A DNA stretch of 64,000 nucleotides from Lutjanus erythropterus (GCA_020091685.1 CM034603.1:3125348-3189347); one strand, 5' to 3'; shown: positions 47,296-58,282, counted from the stretch's first letter. A program made the numbers and translations. Notes: generated from the letters alone by a model not told the origin.

Positions 47296-49288
47296 TCATG
47301 GCTTGAGTCAAAATATGTATGATCTGTTATGTAAGTCACATAACATAAGTCACATAAGACAAATGATGCAGGTGACATGATACAACTTGTGTGTAACCTG
47401 CTTTTCTGGTGGGGACAGCTGGTGGTTTAGCTATGAGAACATGGCGTGATCACAGAAAATGAAACCGATAAATCAACAATGGTCAAAGTGGGATGGCTGA
47501 CATGTTGTTTTGACCACGAGCTGCGTTTCGCAGGTGGCTCAGCTCCATAGGGAATCACAGTAACATCCCATTACAGCAGCAGTCTCAGTGTATGAACACA
47601 ACTAAAATCTCCTTTCACATTCACAGCTGAACATGTCCTTGCAACTCAGTGCATTTGAGTCTTTAAAGAACTCCTGTCATTATGGGAATCACACTAAACA
47701 TTAGCCTCCTATTAGCCATCAAGACCCCATGCACTCAAAATCCATTTTCTGCCACACACTGACATTATTACACCACCTTTTTGTTCCCAACAGCACAATA
47801 CACTCACAATGCAGTCACTCCTGTGCAACAAAGCCCAGCTCTTACCTTTACTTAAGTACAACGCCATGCATTAAAAGGTGCTGCCTGTAATGAGTCCAAA
47901 TAGGGGCCATTATAAAACAGCACTCTTGAGTGGACTCTCAATGGCTGAGCTGTGTGCGGTGTCTCTATTAAAACCTCTAAAGCCATTCATTGGAGAGCAC
48001 TGAAACAAGAGTGTGGAGAGGCTCGCTGTGGAAAACTCAGCCCTTTAGCTAATGAGCTCACTTGCATTACTTATAGGAGACATAATTGGCATTGCACATC
48101 TCTCTTAATTTCTCATCTTGCTATGAGTAAATCGAGTCTGTCTTTGTTCCTCTTCTCAATCACCCAGACTTTCTCATTGTATGTTTTTCTCGTCCCGTAG
48201 GTGTCTCGCTCCCCCTCCCCTTCCTCTAATTGCTTCTTTTTACATTGAAGGGCTGAAAAGGCCTGTTTTACCTCATGCATGGTGAAGAGCCCACCACTCC
48301 AGTCTAAAGTGTCAATAAAAGTGAAGCATGACAACGCTGCCTCAACTACTGAGGAGCAAAGTCTCTGTGTTTCAATGTTCTGTTCTCCTCCTGTATTGAT
48401 GTGCTGCGCTCCGCCGTTCCATCAAATCTATCAAAAACTAAAGAGTTTTACTTTTGTGAGATATGGCACTGTGTCCCAACTGTTCAGGAATGTTATCAGT
48501 TCATAGTGACGTACCTGCAATCAGTATGATTGTCAGTATGAGTATGTCCAGTCGAAGATGTAACCCATGGAAGTCTGGCTGGATGACAATCAGAGCTATT
48601 TGTTTCATATATTCATTCAAAAATATAAATCCTTAAAAAAAAAAGAAAGTTGCCTTAAACTTGGTTGCATCAAGTTTAGTTCTAATTAGAGTTAAGCACA
48701 ACTAGTTTGAAATTAGTAAATGGGTTCAAAATTAAGCAGAGCTCTTTTGCACAGTTACAAACGAATCTTCATTTAATAAATCTAGCCATCAGGTCAGAGG
48801 GGAGAAACCATTCAATTGCTCTGTACTCGTAAACAAAATGGTACAATGTTTGCTAGCTAACTAAAAACTTAACAAAAGTCTACATTGGCTCCTATCTCAT
48901 TTTCAGTCTTTGTATGAAGTCTTCTAAGTTACTACTCGAGTTTAAAGTTTTGGTGTGACAGAATCAGCCTAAACTTTCTGTAGCAGCTAAATCAAGGTTT
49001 AGGAGAGATTTAAAATGAATCCTTCTTAATTTTGAGCTAGTTTTAAAGTTTGGAGCAACATAATTTAAAATGATTTAAACAGGCTTAAAAACGTATTTCT
49101 TGTTGATGCTTCTCAGCCTTAGTGTTGAATGTTTTATAGGTTTTATGTATATAGGTGTGCGTATTCATATAATAAACCATTATTTAAGTGGATTTAAAAA
49201 AAATAATCCTTGTTGGTGTATCCCATCCTGCAGTGTTTAATTAAACATGGTCCAGATTATTTTAAATACCTTCATCATACTAAATACA
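47296..49288. other. Non-coding, nothing recognised
   Basis: Nearly 2 kb without a recognisable gene. Short frames near 47952-48506 have no resemblance to known proteins. Confidence 0.4.
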
Positions 49289-51811
49289 TAATAATACTAA
49301 CTTTATTTATACAGCACCTTTAAAAACAGAGTTTACAAAGTGATTTGACAGACAAAGCAAAAGAGCAGGATACCCAGGAGGTTAAATAACATCAGAAGGC
49401 TAAACAGGGGTGAAAAAAATAAGTTAAATTAAGACACAAGCAAAATACACTAAAACATATAAGGAAAACAAAAAAAAACATGATGATAAATGAATACAAA
49501 TAAATGAAAACAGAGGGAGGAGAATACAGAGACATTACATGAAGGTGTCTAGACAAAATAAATATATAAAATGAATGAAATAAGATGACATCACATAATG
49601 TCAATATACATAAGTATAAGTACAAATTTATATATTTTAATCTCATATTTTTAGACAACATCATATCACGTTTATAAAATGGGTTTTAATAAGTGATTTA
49701 AAAGATATTACAGATCCTGGTTCCCATCCAAGGATCTAAGGCTGCACACTGGCTCATAAGGGGTTAACATTTCAGCTATGATGCTAGGGGCCAGACCCAG
49801 ACTGGCTTAAGAAAAAAAAATCAATTCTAAAACGCAAAGGGAGCCAATGGAGGGAAGCCAGGATCGGGGTGATGTGATGTCGTCTGTTAAAACCAGTAAG
49901 AAGCCTCACTGTTGCACTCTGAAACCAGTTGGATTTTTGATTAATCCCAGAGAGGAGTGAATTACAGTAATCGTGTCTGGAGAATATGAATGAGTGGATG
50001 ACTGTTTCCAGGTCAGAGTGTGGGAGCAGTGCTTTGATTCTTGAAATGGTATGAGTTGAATATTACTCCTAGATTTCTGGCGGTGGAAGTGACATTTGAC
50101 ATTTGTGGATAGAGAACCAAGCCTATTTTCAATGGGATTAATGGAATCTGGTGGACTGAACAGTATGATTTCTGATATTGAGTTGGAGAAAGTTCTGGCC
50201 CATCCAACTATTTATATCACTGAGGCAGTCTAAGGCAGTCTAGCAAGGCTTCTTGGGTCATCCAGTATATCTGTGTGTCATCCACATAGCGATACAAAGT
50301 CACATTGTGGTGCTGGATAATCTGGCTGAGCAGGAGCATATAAATAGAAAATAAAATTGGACCTAAAATTGAGCCTTGTGGTACACCGCAGGCTGAGTTT
50401 TAAAAGATGTGTGATTACCTATAGTGACCGCAAAGGTTCTTTCTAAAAGGTAGAAATAAAACCAACTATGTGCAGGGTCCCTGATGCCAACTCAGGTTTT
50501 AAAACGGTCAATTAAAATGACCTGATCTACAGTATCAAAGGCTGCAGTTAGGTCTGAAAGACTTTAAATTGTGCTCTCTCCCCTGTCAACTGCCAAAAGA
50601 GGGTCACTGGTTACCTTGAGGAGGGCAGTTTCTGTACTGTGTAAAGCTCTAAAACCTGATTGAAGTTTCTCTAAGAGAAGTGGACCACAGAAGTGGGAAA
50701 AGGCCTTTTTCTAAAGAGTTGTTGATAATCAAGAAAATACTGGGTCTGACTGTGTCTATAACCAGGTTCTGGTTGGAATGACATCAAGACTGCATGTGGT
50801 TGACTTCATATGGGAAATTATTTCGGTTAATAACGACAGTGAACCTGGTTCAAAATCGATAAAATAACCTGACTGGTATGTAAAACACAGTCTGGGGGGA
50901 TGAATTGTTGCCTTATGTCCTCAATTCTGTTGGTAAAGAAAAAAAAGTAAAACTCTTCACACGTCTTGTGAGGCTTCAGTTAAATGACAGGAAGAAGAGG
51001 TGGTGACCAAGTCTTTAACCTTAAATAAAATTCCGGGGTTGGGTTGATTTGCTTAAAGTCGTTTTGAGAAAAGGAATGCTCTTGCTTCTTTAATTGCTTT
51101 TTGATATTTCTTTCTTTCTTTCTTTTCTCCCATAGTCTCTTTTTTAATTCAAGGATGGATTTGTTTAACCAGGGCAGTGGTGTGCTATTTGACTTTTTGT
51201 CTTTATAGGGGACAACAGAGTCCAGAACAATCTGACAGGTTTGGTTAAAAAAAAACAGCTCCTCTGTGTTAAAATCTGGATTAAAGGCAGTTAAACAAGC
51301 AGCATTAAACAGCTCAGAAAACTGTCTGGCAGACAAGTAAATTGTGATTAAAAGGCAGTTGGGATAAAATTCCATTAAATAAAATTGCTTTGTGGTCTGA
51401 CACACAGTTATCTTTAGCCACAAGGTTGTCAGGACTGACACCATAATGAAAACTAAATCAAGTGTGTGACCTTTTGTCACTGAATTTAAGGTTTCTGTGG
51501 AATCTTTTAACCTCACACAGGCTGTACAAGGACCCCCACACTCAAAAGACTGAGAAGGGCAGCATGCATGTATGTTTAAAATCACCTAAAATGAAAATTT
51601 TTGTCAAACTTTGACATAAAACCAGAAAGTCACTCCACAAACTCTTTGATAAAAACACCGTTTGGCCGGAGGAGGAGGAGGAGGAGGAGGAGGAGGTGGG
51701 GTGGACGGATGGTTCAAACAAGCCCAGGACTTTGGGGTCATGTTCTGTGTGAAACCGAAACACGACTGACCTGTCTCGCTGTGCTAAACTCCAGGCTGTG
51801 ATATCCAACAT
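49289..51811 (-). pseudogene. L2-type LINE, ORF2 remnant (endonuclease to 3' end)
   Basis: Read on minus from about 51700. The end of the apurinic-type endonuclease comes first (KIFILGDF, then in a shifted frame NIHACCPSQSF and TKGHTLDLVF). A linker follows (FSELFNAACLTAFNPDFNTE, LDSVVPYKDKKS and PWLNKSILELKKRLW, 51300-51080). The reverse transcriptase follows with stops throughout; recognisable pieces include the palm near 50390-50260 and NLGVIFNS near 50080. Then comes the LxWLPLxxR region at 49860-49820, and the 3' end AAAGGTGCTGTATAAATAAA at about 49300. The order and wording match L2 ORF2. It is 5'-truncated and heavily decayed. An imperfect 3' tail AGTATTATT is still visible. Confidence 0.85.
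51668..51697. repeat. (GGA)n microsatellite within LINE
   Basis: About nine GGA/GAG triplets give a run of serines on the minus strand just upstream of the endonuclease motif. This run is not part of normal L2 proteins, so it is a secondary expansion or marks a junction with other sequence. Confidence 0.85.
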
Positions 51812-51989
51812 GTGAGACTTAACACTACCTGCACAGCTACAACAAAAGTGCCACAGACAACTTCTGTCATGATTTGGTGATATATTTCACTCATTCTAGA
51901 AAACTGGGACAAAACTGTGAGGTCTTGATTTTTACTCTTTGGTGATGCTGGAAAATATATTTGAAAGGATCAAACTCTTGGATACTAAA

Positions 51990-52055
51990 CCTTGTAACAG
52001 GCCAACCTCCTTATATTTTTTTATTAAATGTAGACATCAACTATAGACAGACAAA
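51990..52055 (-). repeat. Left piece of repeat R, split by the Harbinger
   Basis: It reads GTAACAGGCCAACCTCC and then TAAATGTAGACATCAACTAT followed by AGACAGACAAA. The complement of the same text occurs at 62569-62620 (TTTTGTCAACAGTTGATGTC, GATGTTGGCCTGTCACATG), just downstream of R copy 3. This shows that the Harbinger landed in an R copy lying on minus, whose other part is 57990-58621. Confidence 0.7.
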
Positions 52056-52250
52056 GGGCCCTATCTTACGCTGATCTAAAGCGTAAGAGTGGCAAGCGCA
52101 AGGCGCAACTGATTTAATTTATTCAAGGTGTGTCCAAATCCACCTTTGCCATCTTGTGCCAAGGGCGGGAGTGATATTTTGCCCTGCTCCGCCCTTTGCG
52201 CCACCAGTGCAAAGCAGGATACACCTATCAGGCGTAGCAGAAGCTGTAGC
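52056..52250. repeat. Harbinger left terminal inverted repeat
   Basis: It pairs with 57600-57788 on the other strand: CCTATCTTACGCTGATC with GATCAGCATAAG, and TTTGCGCCACCAGTGCAAAG with CTTTGCGCTGGTGGCGCAAA, among others. The arm is about 190 bp with moderate divergence, CpG-rich and in sharp compositional contrast with the LINE to its left. Confidence 0.75.
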
Positions 52251-52253
52251 AGA

Positions 52254-53531
52254 ATGATGGCAGAGTTACTAGAAGGAAACAAGGAGAGACGATTTACGTG
52301 CGAGGAGACAGATCTCCTCGTGCGGGAAGTGAAAGCACGAGAGCTTTGCATTTATGGAAACGGCAGGGTACCACCAAAGCAGGCAGAGGTGAAGCAGGTG
52401 TGGGAGGAGATAGCGGCGAGCATTACCTCGTCTTCTGACATCCAGAAAACAGCTTCGCAGTGTCGGAAGCGATATAATGATGTCAGAAGATGAGGTAAGG
52501 AAAAGCTCGCCGCCAACCGGCAGCAGACTCTGGCCACGGGAGGAGGACCATCAGCCAGGTGGGAGCTGACGCCAGCAGAGGACATCGCTGCCTCTACCCT
52601 CGCAGCTCAAAGTATAGAGGGATTTGGAGGGTTAGAGGTTGGTGAATAATGGTAATGCAATGTGTACAAACCATAGAGGCCTCGTGTGAATATGTGATTT
52701 AACATCAGGACCTACAAGCAGTAATACAATAAATTCACATTTCCCAAACTTTTTATTCTGGGACATGCTTTTTAAAAATTATAAACCATCCTGACCCAAT
52801 TCACAGTAGGCAACATCAGTAGATTCTGCATAGATTTATTTTATACAGAAATGAATGTTCCTGACCATTTTACTGCCATTTGTGCATCATCTTATATTAT
52901 CTTAGACATGTTCTTGAAAACACATAACTGAGTGAGAAATAACTGCATCAAGGCTGAGTTAATAGCTCATCATGGTGATTTTATTTTCTTTTAACAGGAC
53001 AACAATATAAATTAAAGCCTACTTCATAAATGAGAACATCACAGCACAAAATTAAATTTAAGAACATTGAAATTAAATTGTATTTTCTAAATTGATTGTC
53101 GTCATCATCATGCAGCTCCACCAGCTGAAGATCCGGGGGAAGGACCCAGCTTACAGGAGCACGGGAGAGGAGTGAGGAGTGGAGGAGAGTAGTCGGCGGC
53201 AGGAGGGGAGACCATGCGGTCGGCAAGCCAACACAGACTACACCACGGGAACATTAGGCAGGAGCACCCATTCCTGGAGCTCCAGCAAGCTGGCTTTAAT
53301 ATGCTGCGAGAGGAACTGGGTGGCCTCCGCCACAGCGTAAGGCGGATTGAGTCGCCACCGTCGCCACCACCCCCTCAGTCCCCTCAGTCCCCTCCTCCTC
53401 CTATCCTCTCTCCTCTGTCCAGCCACACCACGTCCACGGCTCCACTGCCTCCTTCTCATCCCGGACCTTCCCGTGGCCGGCCCTGCCGTGGTGCTCCTGC
53501 CCGCCTGCTAACCAGAAAAAGGAAACATTAG
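52254..53531 (+). pseudogene. Myb/SANT-like DNA-binding protein of Harbinger element
   Basis: The start is ATG 52254 (MMAELLEGNKERRFTCEE); a longer upstream frame merely reads through the terminal repeat. Residues 13-79 form the Myb/SANT-like trihelix domain (RRFTCEETDLLVREVKAREL, KQVWEEIAASI, CRKRYNDVRR). A TGA at 52491 interrupts it, after which the same frame goes on with KEKLAANRQQ and LATGGGPSA, the normal continuation, so the stop is a point change, plausibly CGA to TGA. An intron with donor GTGAAT at 52642 and acceptor ATGCAG ending at 53115 joins in frame to PPAEDPGEGP. A second in-frame stop, TAG, lies at 53190. The C-terminal part (53214-53531) has HPFLELQQAGFNMLREELGG, a Pro/Ser-rich linker and a basic RKRKH end. 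In active elements this protein brings the nuclease to the ends and into the nucleus. Two stops make this copy defective. Confidence 0.85.
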
Positions 53532-54158
53532 TTTTGTTATTTTTGTTTATGTGAAATATCATTTGTAATTATAACTTTGGTTAATCTGTTTTGGAAATTA
53601 TTTGATTTTTTAAGAAAATAAATGCCTCATATGCACAAACCCAGCTTCATTGGGGGGTGGGGGTAACCCAATCTCAGGGCGCGGTTGACAGAGACTAAAA
53701 GACAAAGTGAAATTGATCAAGCTTTCAACATTTAACTTAAGTATATGCTGTAAAAAAAAAAAAAAAAAAAAAAAGTAGAGACAGCTTAAAATTTCCAGTC
53801 AACTTACTGCCAGATATTGTTACATTTTGAAATCAACAGAAGTAAAACTTAAAAGTTTAAACTGGGCTCCCTGCAAAAAACTCTCAAGTATAAAGTTACC
53901 TTGAAATTTTATGGCCTTCAAGGTTTTGTTCTTTATAGTAAATTGCGAAATGAGTCCCACACACTGTCGAACTTGCAATATGTCATTTAATGTGGTTTGC
54001 AAGGTTTGCCTTGCAATTTTTTGGTCTTCTCTTGCCAACGCACCTGTCTTATTTAATGGGTGTGCCAGGTGTTTCCTTTGTTTGTGTGATAGTGTAATGT
54101 AATGCTCCAAGTTTTTTCTGGACTATTTTTGATCAAATTAGTCAGTTTGCTTACCAGG
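53532..54158. other. Intergenic part of Harbinger, with A23 tract
   Basis: Spacer between the convergent genes. It includes AATAAA (53619-53624), about 90 bp past the Myb-like stop, a plausible poly(A) signal for that gene, and an A23 tract at 53752-53774. Confidence 0.6.
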
Positions 54159-55211
54159 CTACAGACGCAGCTCCTCTGCCAGCTGATCCCTCCTCGCCCG
54201 TGCTGCTGCTGCTGGCTGCATATTTGGGCCAATTGGCATCGGCACATGCAGGTCAGCACAGCGTCTTCTCATGTCCCGTAATGTGTCCTCATTTAGGTCC
54301 AAGACACATTCATGATGCATGGCAATGTTATGCAACACACAACATGCCACAAAGAATGCTGCGACCTTTTGAGGGCTGTATTGTAATGTTCCACCTGACT
54401 TATCCAGACATCTGAAATGCATTTTCAGCAATCCAAATGTTCTTTCTATTACAATGCGTGTTTTCGTGTGTTTGCGATTGAATGAAAGGTCACGCATTGT
54501 TGTAGGCATGAGAAACAGTGTAATCAGCCATGTCTTTAATGGATAGCCATTGTCCCCTAACAGCCATCCACTGGGGGGGGGGGGGTCCCCCTCAAGACTG
54601 TAGGAATGACAGAATTAGCCAGTATGAAGGAGTCATGGCTAGATCCAGGATAATTTGCAAATACATGTGTAACTTTACACGATGCATCGCAAACTACCTG
54701 GATAGTGATGGAATGGGTTCTCTTACAGTTGACATAGATGACTGCATTCTCAGCTGGGGCACGTAGATGCACGTGAGTGCAATCTATGGCACCCAGGACC
54801 CCAGGGAACCCATACTTAGCCATGAACTCCTGTTTAACCCGTTCTCAGGTGTCAGGTGTCATTGGGAACTTAACAAATTCATTAGCAGTTCAAACTAGGC
54901 TTGATGTGACTGCATGTATGGCCGAACTTATGGCATATTGAGACATGCCTCCAATCGAACTCAGCGGATGCTGAAACGACCCAGTGGCGAAGAAGTACAG
55001 CGCTGCAGCAGAGAGCATTGGGACAGGTGGAGGTGGTCTCCAGATCATCCGCCAAGAGATGGTAGATGTCGGTGACCACCTGGCGGGACAGGTGAAGATT
55101 ATGGCAGCACTCGGCTTCACTGAGGGCCAGATATGTTGTTTGGGGCCGGTGGACCCTCAGGCGGCGCCTCCTCTGCCTCCTCTCTATGTCTGCCCCCAAG
55201 AGGTACTCCAT
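54159..55211 (-). pseudogene. HARBI1-like DDE nuclease of Harbinger element
   Basis: Read on minus from 55211: an N-terminal region (RRRRLRVHRPQTTYLALSEA), a helix-turn-helix-like region (LSRQVVTDIYHLLADDLE), then in a new frame FFATGSFQHPLSSIGGMSQY. Two in-frame TGA stops follow near 54887 and 54845, then MAKYGFPGVLGAIDCTHVHL, YPGSSHDSFIL, and after another frame change WLLGDNGYPLKTWL and TRIVIERTFGLLK. The catalytic triad is visible: Asp at 54782-54784, Asp at 54632-54634 and Glu at 54444-54446. It reads to RDQLAEELRL. Length and order fit the nuclease that cuts the element's ends. At least two frameshifts (near 55015 and at the G13 tract at 54573-54585) and two stops inactivate it, although the triad itself survives. 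Confidence 0.9.
54573..54585. repeat. G13 homopolymer causing a frameshift in the nuclease
   Basis: Thirteen consecutive G lie between the second catalytic Asp and the conserved GWLLGDNGYP segment, exactly where the frame is lost. It could be a true slippage mutation or a sequencing error in a homopolymer. Confidence 0.85.
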
Positions 55212-55236
55212 TTGGCTGTGGAAATCAGGAATATAA

Positions 55237-55258
55237 TTTTTTTTTTTTTTTTTTTTTT
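55237..55258. repeat. T22 tract
   Basis: Lies about 25 bp upstream of the nuclease's first methionine on the minus strand, and is followed by a G7 run. Confidence 0.95.
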
Positions 55259-55609
55259 GAAGGGGGGGTCAACTTACACTTTTTAGCGATGCAGTGGTCC
55301 TCCTCTTCCTCAGCAATTGAACAAAGGAACAAAGGTGTGTGTGTGTGTGCATATCTATATATATGTGTGTGTGTATTTGTATGTACTGTGGGAAACAGGT
55401 GGAAACACTGATTACTTGGATGGGGCTATTGGCTGGGATTCCCGCTAACTCTACTGTGGGTGGAGGAAAGAGAATCATAAAGTTTATGCAGTTTGAATTT
55501 GGGCAGTTTTGTGCATGGATCAATCAAACAGCATCAGGCTCTGACAGAAGTACACAGACCTTTTTTTTAATTGGGCCCTCTCTTGGTCAGATATAATGTA
55601 TTGTTTATT
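55259..55609. other. Harbinger internal spacer with GT tracts
   Basis: Contains interrupted GT/AT tracts (55335-55375). Short open frames have no resemblance to known proteins. Confidence 0.45.
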
Positions 55610-55890
55610 TTATATGTTATGTATGATTATAATTGTTTAATCTTTGTTTTTATGGATCACAATAAACACGCAAATGTAAACACTACAGCTGCTCCAGCTG
55701 TCATCCTGAGTGATCTTCTGAGGACAATCAGACAGCTGTGATCCCGTTTGCAGGTCTGCTGAGATTTATTGGGCTTTATAATTATAATAATAGTACTGTT
55801 GTACTTATTAGTGAGAGTAACTTCATAGATACACACGCGCATGCACAACTTTTAAACATATATGAAAGGTGTTTGATTGTGGAGCCATTG
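55610..55890. repeat. Inner inverted repeat, left arm
   Basis: Pairs with 56596-56915: AAACACTACAGCTGCTCCAG and TGTCATCCTGAGTGA with the complement of TGAGTCAGCATGACAGCTGG and AGCGGCTGTAGTGTTTATG, and TTTATTGGGCTTTATAATTA with TAATTATAAAGCCTAATAAA. It is more diverged than the outer arms. It brackets the R/second-terminus segment 55897-56388. Confidence 0.75.
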
Positions 55891-55896
55891 CGCTGC

Positions 55897-56388
55897 CAGC
55901 TCTGTCAGATTATTACAAAAACATGATTTAATCAGGCATACAAAGGGTTAGCTACACCCTCAGGACCCCTGTGTCACTTCCTGGTTTAGAAAAGGCGGGA
56001 ATACTGCTCAAGCACTGATTAAAAATATTTCTATCAGATGAGTCTCAGCCATAACATGTCAAGTCTATCATCGTAAATCAAAGCTAAATAAGAATTCTGG
56101 TTTAAAAATGTGTATTTTGATTAACATTAAGAGAACTCTAAGACAAAAATAAAATGGCTGCTCACTTCAACTATACTGTGAAATGAAACCTATCTTACGC
56201 CCGGTGCAAAGCCATTGCGCCGCCAGCGCAAGTGCCATTTTTGCCATGTGGGTAAGATAGCAAACACACTTGCGCTGGGTCTGTGCCGCTGTGGGCGGGA
56301 GGTCTAAGCATGACGGCAAAACGAAGGCGTGGCCGGGCGCGTTTGCTATCTTGTGTTCAGCGCATTGGAGTAAAACGCGCTTGCTCTT
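55897..56388 (+). repeat. Outer inverted repeat, left arm (R piece + Harbinger end)
   Basis: Residues 55897-56188 are the same sequence as R (minus) at 57990-58282 with only about three differences in 290 bp. 56189-56388 are the same as the right terminus 57789-57989 with about ten differences in 195 bp. The join CCTATCTTACGCCCGG after GTGAAATGAAA mirrors GATAGGTTTAATTTCAC on the right. Thus a Harbinger end together with its outside flank has been copied into the element's interior in reverse. Confidence 0.85.
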
Positions 56389-56595
56389 TAGACCAGCCAA
56401 AACCTGGTCTAAGCGCAAAGTCTGTGGTCTTTCAGCACAAGATAGCACCCGACGGGCTTGGCCGAAACACACACACGTCTTCACAATCACAAAACACCAT
56501 CATTTATGGTCATTCTCTTCCTCCCACGGGAGTGTGGATTAGTTAAGTGTTATTCGAACATATTTTTTATCAGCAATAAAATGTAAATATTGAAA

Positions 56596-56915
56596 TTAAA
56601 AGTGTTCGCGTGTCTCGCGCTTGGCTGAGGTGCACACACGTCTCCACAATCACAGAACATTTTTCATCAATGTTAAACAGCCGTGCTCGCGTGTCTTTAC
56701 AGATAAACTCAGTAATGAGGAAAAGAATTATAATTATAAAGCCTAATAAATCTAAATAGACCTGCGAAGTGAGAATGGCCGCGGTCACAGCTGTCAGATT
56801 GTACTTTATCGGATGAGTCAGCATGACAGCTGGAGCGGCTGTAGTGTTTATGTTTGTGTGTTTGTTCAATCATTGTTTTTCTGGATCATAACAATTATGA
56901 TCTATAACATACAAA
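56596..56915. repeat. Inner inverted repeat, right arm
   Basis: Partner of 55610-55890. Its first part (CACACACGTCTCCACAATCA) is also a direct repeat of 56468-56490 (CACACACGTCTTCACAATCA). Confidence 0.75.
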
Positions 56916-57599
56916 ATATACAAGACACTATATTTGACCACAGGAGTCCGGCCCAACCTGAGAGAAAAAAGTTATGTGTGCTTCTGTCAGAGCTGGTTGG
57001 ATAGATCTGTGCGTAATTTTGCGCACTTCAAACTTCAGAACAGAACAACTTGTTTTGCAGTGGGACAGAGGAGCGAGGATGGGAGGAGGAGATGAGGTTT
57101 AGGTTGGAGAGGAGAAGAAGGAGCACAGACCGCCGCTTAACTGCTCCTCCACCTGGCTCAGGTGTGCCAGTGGAACCGGGAAGCTTCGCGGCTGGACTGG
57201 ATCTGTTCGCCTCCCCTTTCTACTGCTCCTTAGCCAGTAAAATTAATAATGATGATGATGCTAATAATTAATTATAAAATGCAACACAATTTCAAGGTTC
57301 TTCGGGTTAAAACATAACCAGTTACATATCTGCATGACATTTGCAGTTCATATTTATTGTATTGGTTTTTGCAGGCGTTACTGTAAACTATTTTGGCGTG
57401 AAGCTGTTTTGGAGACGTCCTGCTGTCTCCATATATTGCGTGCTCTTGTGCATTCTCTTCTCGAAACAGGAGATCTGTCTTCTTGCTTTGAAAATCAAAT
57501 CCGCCTGCTGGTGCACCTGCCTCTTAAAAGGTGATGAGAGCTGACTTTCTGATTGGTTTATTGCATGTTCGGCCTAAACTCGCCTGTGAATTAATGAGG
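56916..57599. other. Harbinger internal sequence, no gene recognised
   Basis: The open frames at 57050-57271 and 57334-57544 have no domain I recognise. Confidence 0.4.
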
Positions 57600-57788
57600 G
57601 CACATGGGCACATGTGATAGGTGTATCCTGCTTTGCGCTGGTGGCGCAAAGGGCAGGGCAGGGCAAAATATCACTCCCACCCCTGGCACAAGACGGCAAA
57701 GGTGGATTTGGACACATCTTGAATAAATTAAATCCATTGTGGTTCCCGCTTTCCACTTACACTTTTGATCAGCATAAGCCACGACCCT
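57600..57788. repeat. Inverted copy of the Harbinger left terminus
   Basis: Complementary to 52056-52250. It ends TTTTGATCAGCATAAG and ACGACCCT. It would be the natural right end of the gene-bearing element, but 200 bp of a second terminus type follow it before the flank begins. Confidence 0.75.
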
Positions 57789-58282
57789 AAGGCACAAGCG
57801 CGTTTTACTCCAATGCGCTGAGCACAACATAGCAAACACGCCCGGCCACGCCTTCGTTTTGCCTTCATGCTTAGATCTCCCGCCCACAGCGGCACAGACC
57901 CAGCGCAAGTGCGTTTCCTGTCTTACCCACATGGCAAAAACAGCACTTGCGCTGGCGGCGCAATGGCTTTGCACCGGGCGTAAGATAGGTTTAATTTCAC
58001 AGTATAGTTGAAGTGAGCAGCCATTTTATTTTTGTCTTAGAGTTCTCTTAATGTTAATCAAAATACACATTTTTAAACCAGAATTCTTATTTAGCTTTGA
58101 TTTACGATGATAGACTTGACATGTTATGGCTGAGACTCATCTGATAGAAATATTTTTTAATCAGTGCTTGAGCAGTATTCCCGCCTTTTCTAAACCAGGA
58201 AGGGACACAGGGGTCCTGAGGGTGTAGCTAACCCTTTGTATGCCTGATTAAATCATGTTTTTGTAATAATCTGACAGAGCTG
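57789..58282 (-). repeat. Outer inverted repeat, right arm
   Basis: Partner of 55897-56388: Harbinger terminus 57789-57989 and R flank 57990-58282. The pair could form a hairpin with a ~1.4-kb loop. Confidence 0.85.

Larger units (their letters stand above)
52056..57989. mobile_element. PIF/Harbinger composite element, ~5.9 kb
   Basis: The outer ends are GGGCCCTATCTTACGCTGAT on the left and, inverted, CCTATCTTACGCCCGGTGCA on the right. They share CCTATCTTACGC, a Harbinger-like terminus. The element carries the two genes of the superfamily, a Myb/SANT-like gene on plus (52254-53531) and a HARBI1-like nuclease on minus (54159-55211), convergently arranged. The right third is rearranged: an inverted copy of the left terminus (57600-57788) is followed by a second type of terminus (57789-57989), and a duplicate of that second terminus plus R flank lies inverted at 55897-56388. 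The target duplication is not clear because the empty site in R copy 3 differs by several bases at the junction. Both genes are broken, so it is not autonomous now. Confidence 0.8.

Noticed and set aside
47006-47380. Periodic nine-residue repeat proteins on both strands
   Set aside because: Produced by the 27-bp minisatellite. Both strands are open, which points to the repeat and not to selection.
52128-52253. Upstream extension of the Myb-like frame to an earlier ATG
   Set aside because: The extension is the Harbinger terminal repeat read as protein (its inverted copy at 57.6-57.8 kb gives the same peptide). The family's proteins start near MAEL at 52254-52257.
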